Assembly: GCF_020532605.1 (NCBI RefSeq)
Contig: NZ_JAJATW010000008.1
Coordinates: forward strand, 1 to 64,000
Length of the DNA stretch: 64,000 nucleotides
Origin: Marinomonas algarum
GTDB lineage: Bacteria > Pseudomonadota > Gammaproteobacteria > Pseudomonadales > Marinomonadaceae
Reading direction: 5' to 3'
Numbering within the stretch: the stretch's first letter is position 1; the number at the start of each line of letters is the position of its first letter. A model generated the notes under the pieces. The model had not been told where the DNA came from, searched no databases, and saw only the letters and a list, made by a program, of their open reading frames with translations. Made by a program: the position numbers and the translations under genes. Positions 62,316-64,000 of the stretch are shown piece by piece.

Positions 62316-62696
62316 CTAGTCTTTTTGTACTGGGATAGTATTGGTTGTTCGCTCAACGCTGTTGTCTTTGTTCAAGTAGACTAGCTTGGGATCAAATTGA
62401 TCCGCTTCGGCTTCTTCCATTTGGGCGTAGGTTGCGATGATAACACGGTCGCCGACTTGAACTTTTCTTGCTGCCGCGCCATTCATAGAAATGGTGCCCG
62501 AGCCTGCTTCTGCTAAGATAACGTAAGTATGAAAACGTTCGCCGTTATCGACGTTGTAAATATCAATTTTTTCGAACTCTCTAAATCCTGCAAGTTCAAC
62601 AAGGTCTTTATCAATGGCGCAGGAGCCGTCGTACCAAAGCTCTGCTTGTGTTACGCTGGCCATATGAAGCTTGCCTTTCATTAGTGTAATTTGCAT
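62316..62696 (-). CDS. panD: Aspartate 1-decarboxylase
   Basis: The 126 residues match the E. coli length. YDGSCAID contains the Gly-Ser processing site that yields the pyruvoyl group. [25 protein letters not shown] holds further active-site residues. It makes beta-alanine for pantothenate and CoA. The precursor self-cleaves with help of PanZ/PanM in some species. It is a single gene here. Confidence 0.94.
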   Translation of the reverse strand: MQITLMKGKLHMASVTQAELWYDGSCAIDKDLVELAGFREFEKIDIYNVDNGERFHTYVILAEAGSGTISMNGAAARKVQVGDRVIIATYAQMEEAEADQFDPKLVYLNKDNSVERTTNTIPVQKD

Positions 62697-62742
62697 ATAT
62701 AAAGTCTCTTAAATTTTCAGTATTGCTTGTTATGCCACTTTT

Positions 62743-62780
62743 GCTTTTCCATTAGTAATAGGCTTTTCCATTAGTAATAG
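62743..62780. repeat. Perfect tandem duplication of 19 bp
   Basis: GCTTTTCCATTAGTAATAG occurs twice back to back (62743-62761, 62762-62780) between panD and the next gene upstream. Confidence 0.95.
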
Positions 62781-62795
62781 AAAGCACGTTAGTGG

Positions 62796-63179
62796 CTAAT
62801 TCCAAATAAAAGGCCCTTCACCGTGGCTGTTAATTCGCCACCATTGATCAGGGTCTTGGTCACCTTCTTCTTCCCACCCTTGAAAGTTACAACGCACTTC
62901 ACAATTTAGGGATTCAAACACTTGTTTTGCGCAAGCCATGTCGTTTTCCCACGGAGTCTGATCTGAATCGAACCAGATTGAGGTGAAACGTTTACCTGCT
63001 GCTTGCTCTAAAATAGTGACATCAATGCGGTTCTCTTTGAAAGACAGCGTCACTTTTGTGCTTAACGATGAGAGAGGCGACTGGTCGACGATTGTAAAGG
63101 TATTTTCAAGCCAAGCAATGATGTTTTCAGTTGGGCAAGACAACACATACACTTCTATGTCTGATTGCGGTAGCGTCAT
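62796..63179 (-). CDS. Uncharacterised small acidic protein downstream of dapE
   Basis: The 127 residues are soluble, with many Trp and acidic residues toward the end (GWEEEGDQDPDQWWRINSHGEG). I do not recognise the family. An antiparallel beta-sheet domain is likely from the alternating pattern (TKVTLSFKENRIDVTIL). It lies 4 bp after the small membrane protein gene on the same strand, probably in one transcript with dapE. Confidence 0.65.
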   Translation of the reverse strand: MTLPQSDIEVYVLSCPTENIIAWLENTFTIVDQSPLSSLSTKVTLSFKENRIDVTILEQAAGKRFTSIWFDSDQTPWENDMACAKQVFESLNCEVRCNFQGWEEEGDQDPDQWWRINSHGEGPFIWN

Positions 63180-63183
63180 GGCG

Positions 63184-63450
63184 CTAATCCTTTTTATTAA
63201 TCATGTGGTAAATACGAAGAATGCTCATGGAGAAATAACCAACAAAGGTCCAAATTACGCCTGCTCCAGCGAGAATGATGCCGAATAAGGCCATGATCTC
63301 CTGCTCAAGGGAGGCGATAACAACACGATCGGCCACCATCAAAATGAGAACGCCAAACACAAATACAATACCGCCTTGAATCATTTTGACGAGCGCAGCT
63401 CTTGGGTTATTTCCCTGCTTCATGGCGAATTTGTGAATAGCGTGTCTCAT
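63184..63450 (-). CDS. Small two-segment membrane protein
   Basis: The protein has 88 residues. A basic head is followed by hydrophobic segments at about 25-43 and 53-75 and a basic end (MINKKD). The function and family are not recognised. It lies 9 bp after dapE and 4 bp before the next small gene. Confidence 0.65.
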   Translation of the reverse strand: MRHAIHKFAMKQGNNPRAALVKMIQGGIVFVFGVLILMVADRVVIASLEQEIMALFGIILAGAGVIWTFVGYFSMSILRIYHMINKKD

Positions 63451-63459
63451 TGGCTCAGG

Positions 63460-64000
63460 TTACTCTTTGGTGCTTTTACCAGCAAATAAATTGCTGAGAA
63501 TGCGAGAGTAAATACTGGAAAGCTGGTTTAGACTTTCTGCATCGACGCATTCGTTGATTTGATGAATCGTCGCGTTGATCGGACCAAGCTCAACCACTTG
63601 TGTGCCCATTTTCGCAATAAAGCGGCCATCTGACGTGCCACCGGAGGTAGAAAGTTCCGGTGTAATATTGACGGTACTTTCCACCGCGTCAATCATAGCG
63701 TCGACCAGTTCGCCAGGGCGTGTCAAAAAGGGTAGACCGTTGTAAGTCCATTCAACGTCATAGCGTAGCTGGTGTTTGTCTAGAATATCAATGACGCGTG
63801 CTTTTAATGCGTCAAAATCCAATTCTGATGAGAAACGAAAGTTGAACTGGGCGTTAAGGGTGCCAGGAACCACATTGGTTGCCCCTGTGCCAGCATGGAT
63901 ATTGGACACTTGAAAACTGGTCGGTGGGAAGAAGTCGTTGCCGTCGTCCCAGTGAGCCTCTGCCATTTCAGCGAGAGCAGGTGCGGCAAGGTGAATGGGG
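63460..64000 (-). CDS. dapE: Succinyl-diaminopimelate desuccinylase, C-terminal 180 residues (cut by window edge)
   Basis: The visible part starts at [21 protein letters not shown] and runs to the stop at 63460. [24 protein letters not shown] is the dimerisation-domain signature of DapE, and [24 protein letters not shown] with the ligand His in [11 protein letters not shown] close the catalytic domain. The enzyme makes LL-diaminopimelate for lysine and murein. The N-terminal zinc-binding half lies beyond base 64000. Two small genes follow it closely. Confidence 0.93.
   Translation of the reverse strand, partial: PIHLAAPALAEMAEAHWDDGNDFFPPTSFQVSNIHAGTGATNVVPGTLNAQFNFRFSSELDFDALKARVIDILDKHQLRYDVEWTYNGLPFLTRPGELVDAMIDAVESTVNITPELSTSGGTSDGRFIAKMGTQVVELGPINATIHQINECVDAESLNQLSSIYSRILSNLFAGKSTKE

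Overview
The window looks like a piece of a gammaproteobacterial chromosome, most likely an oceanospirillalean close to Marinomonas. The evidence is indirect but consistent. The order barA/gacS-like kinase, cysM, rlmD, relA, mazG is the Pseudomonas/Oceanospirillales arrangement, as is ppc, adk, tsaB. The acetyl-CoA-using ketosynthase is of the FabY type, and base composition is moderate. No rRNA, tRNA or CRISPR array was found.

Region 1 (1-6.8 kb) is accessory DNA. A cut IS5-type transposase lies at the left edge. Next to it is an element of about 5.9 kb bounded by a perfect 25-bp direct repeat (366-390 and 6246-6270). Going leftwards from the right end, it carries an HNH nuclease gene, a two-gene BcgI-like (type IIB) restriction-modification system and an ISL3-type transposase that ends 18 bp from the left repeat. 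The repeat is the 3' end of a TehB-like methyltransferase gene. The element replaced that gene's last codons with new ones and fused its own HNH gene to it by a 7-nt overlap. The left repeat still carries the original tail and stop codon. This is the most interesting part of the window.

Region 2 (7-33 kb) is mixed metabolic backbone: an AEC transporter, galU, the divergent argP/argO-like pair, an MFS exporter, a PatB-like C-S lyase, a sterol-desaturase-family protein, yceH, a Gfo/Idh/MocA oxidoreductase with a His-rich tail, a SuhB-like protein lacking most metal ligands, trmJ, gnd, pckA, tatD, a degenerate RmlD-like protein, fabY, a Bax-like hydrolase, a strong unassigned small-RNA candidate, a YccT-like protein, an EamA transporter, ompW and modABC.

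Region 3 (33-47 kb) holds PBP1b, a solute-binding protein, divergent glgA/glgC, riboflavin synthase and the translation/RNA/secretion operon lepA-lepB-rnc-era-recO-acpS, in which pdxJ is missing from its usual place.

Region 4 (46-64 kb) holds a BarA/GacS-like hybrid kinase with a small lipoprotein gene in front of it, cysM-rlmD-relA-mazG, ppc, adk-tsaB-uppP, rsmJ, slyX, a membrane-anchored cold-shock-domain protein, tpx, panD, two small unknowns and the 3' part of dapE. Short tandem duplications recur in the intergenic spacers of the chromosome.
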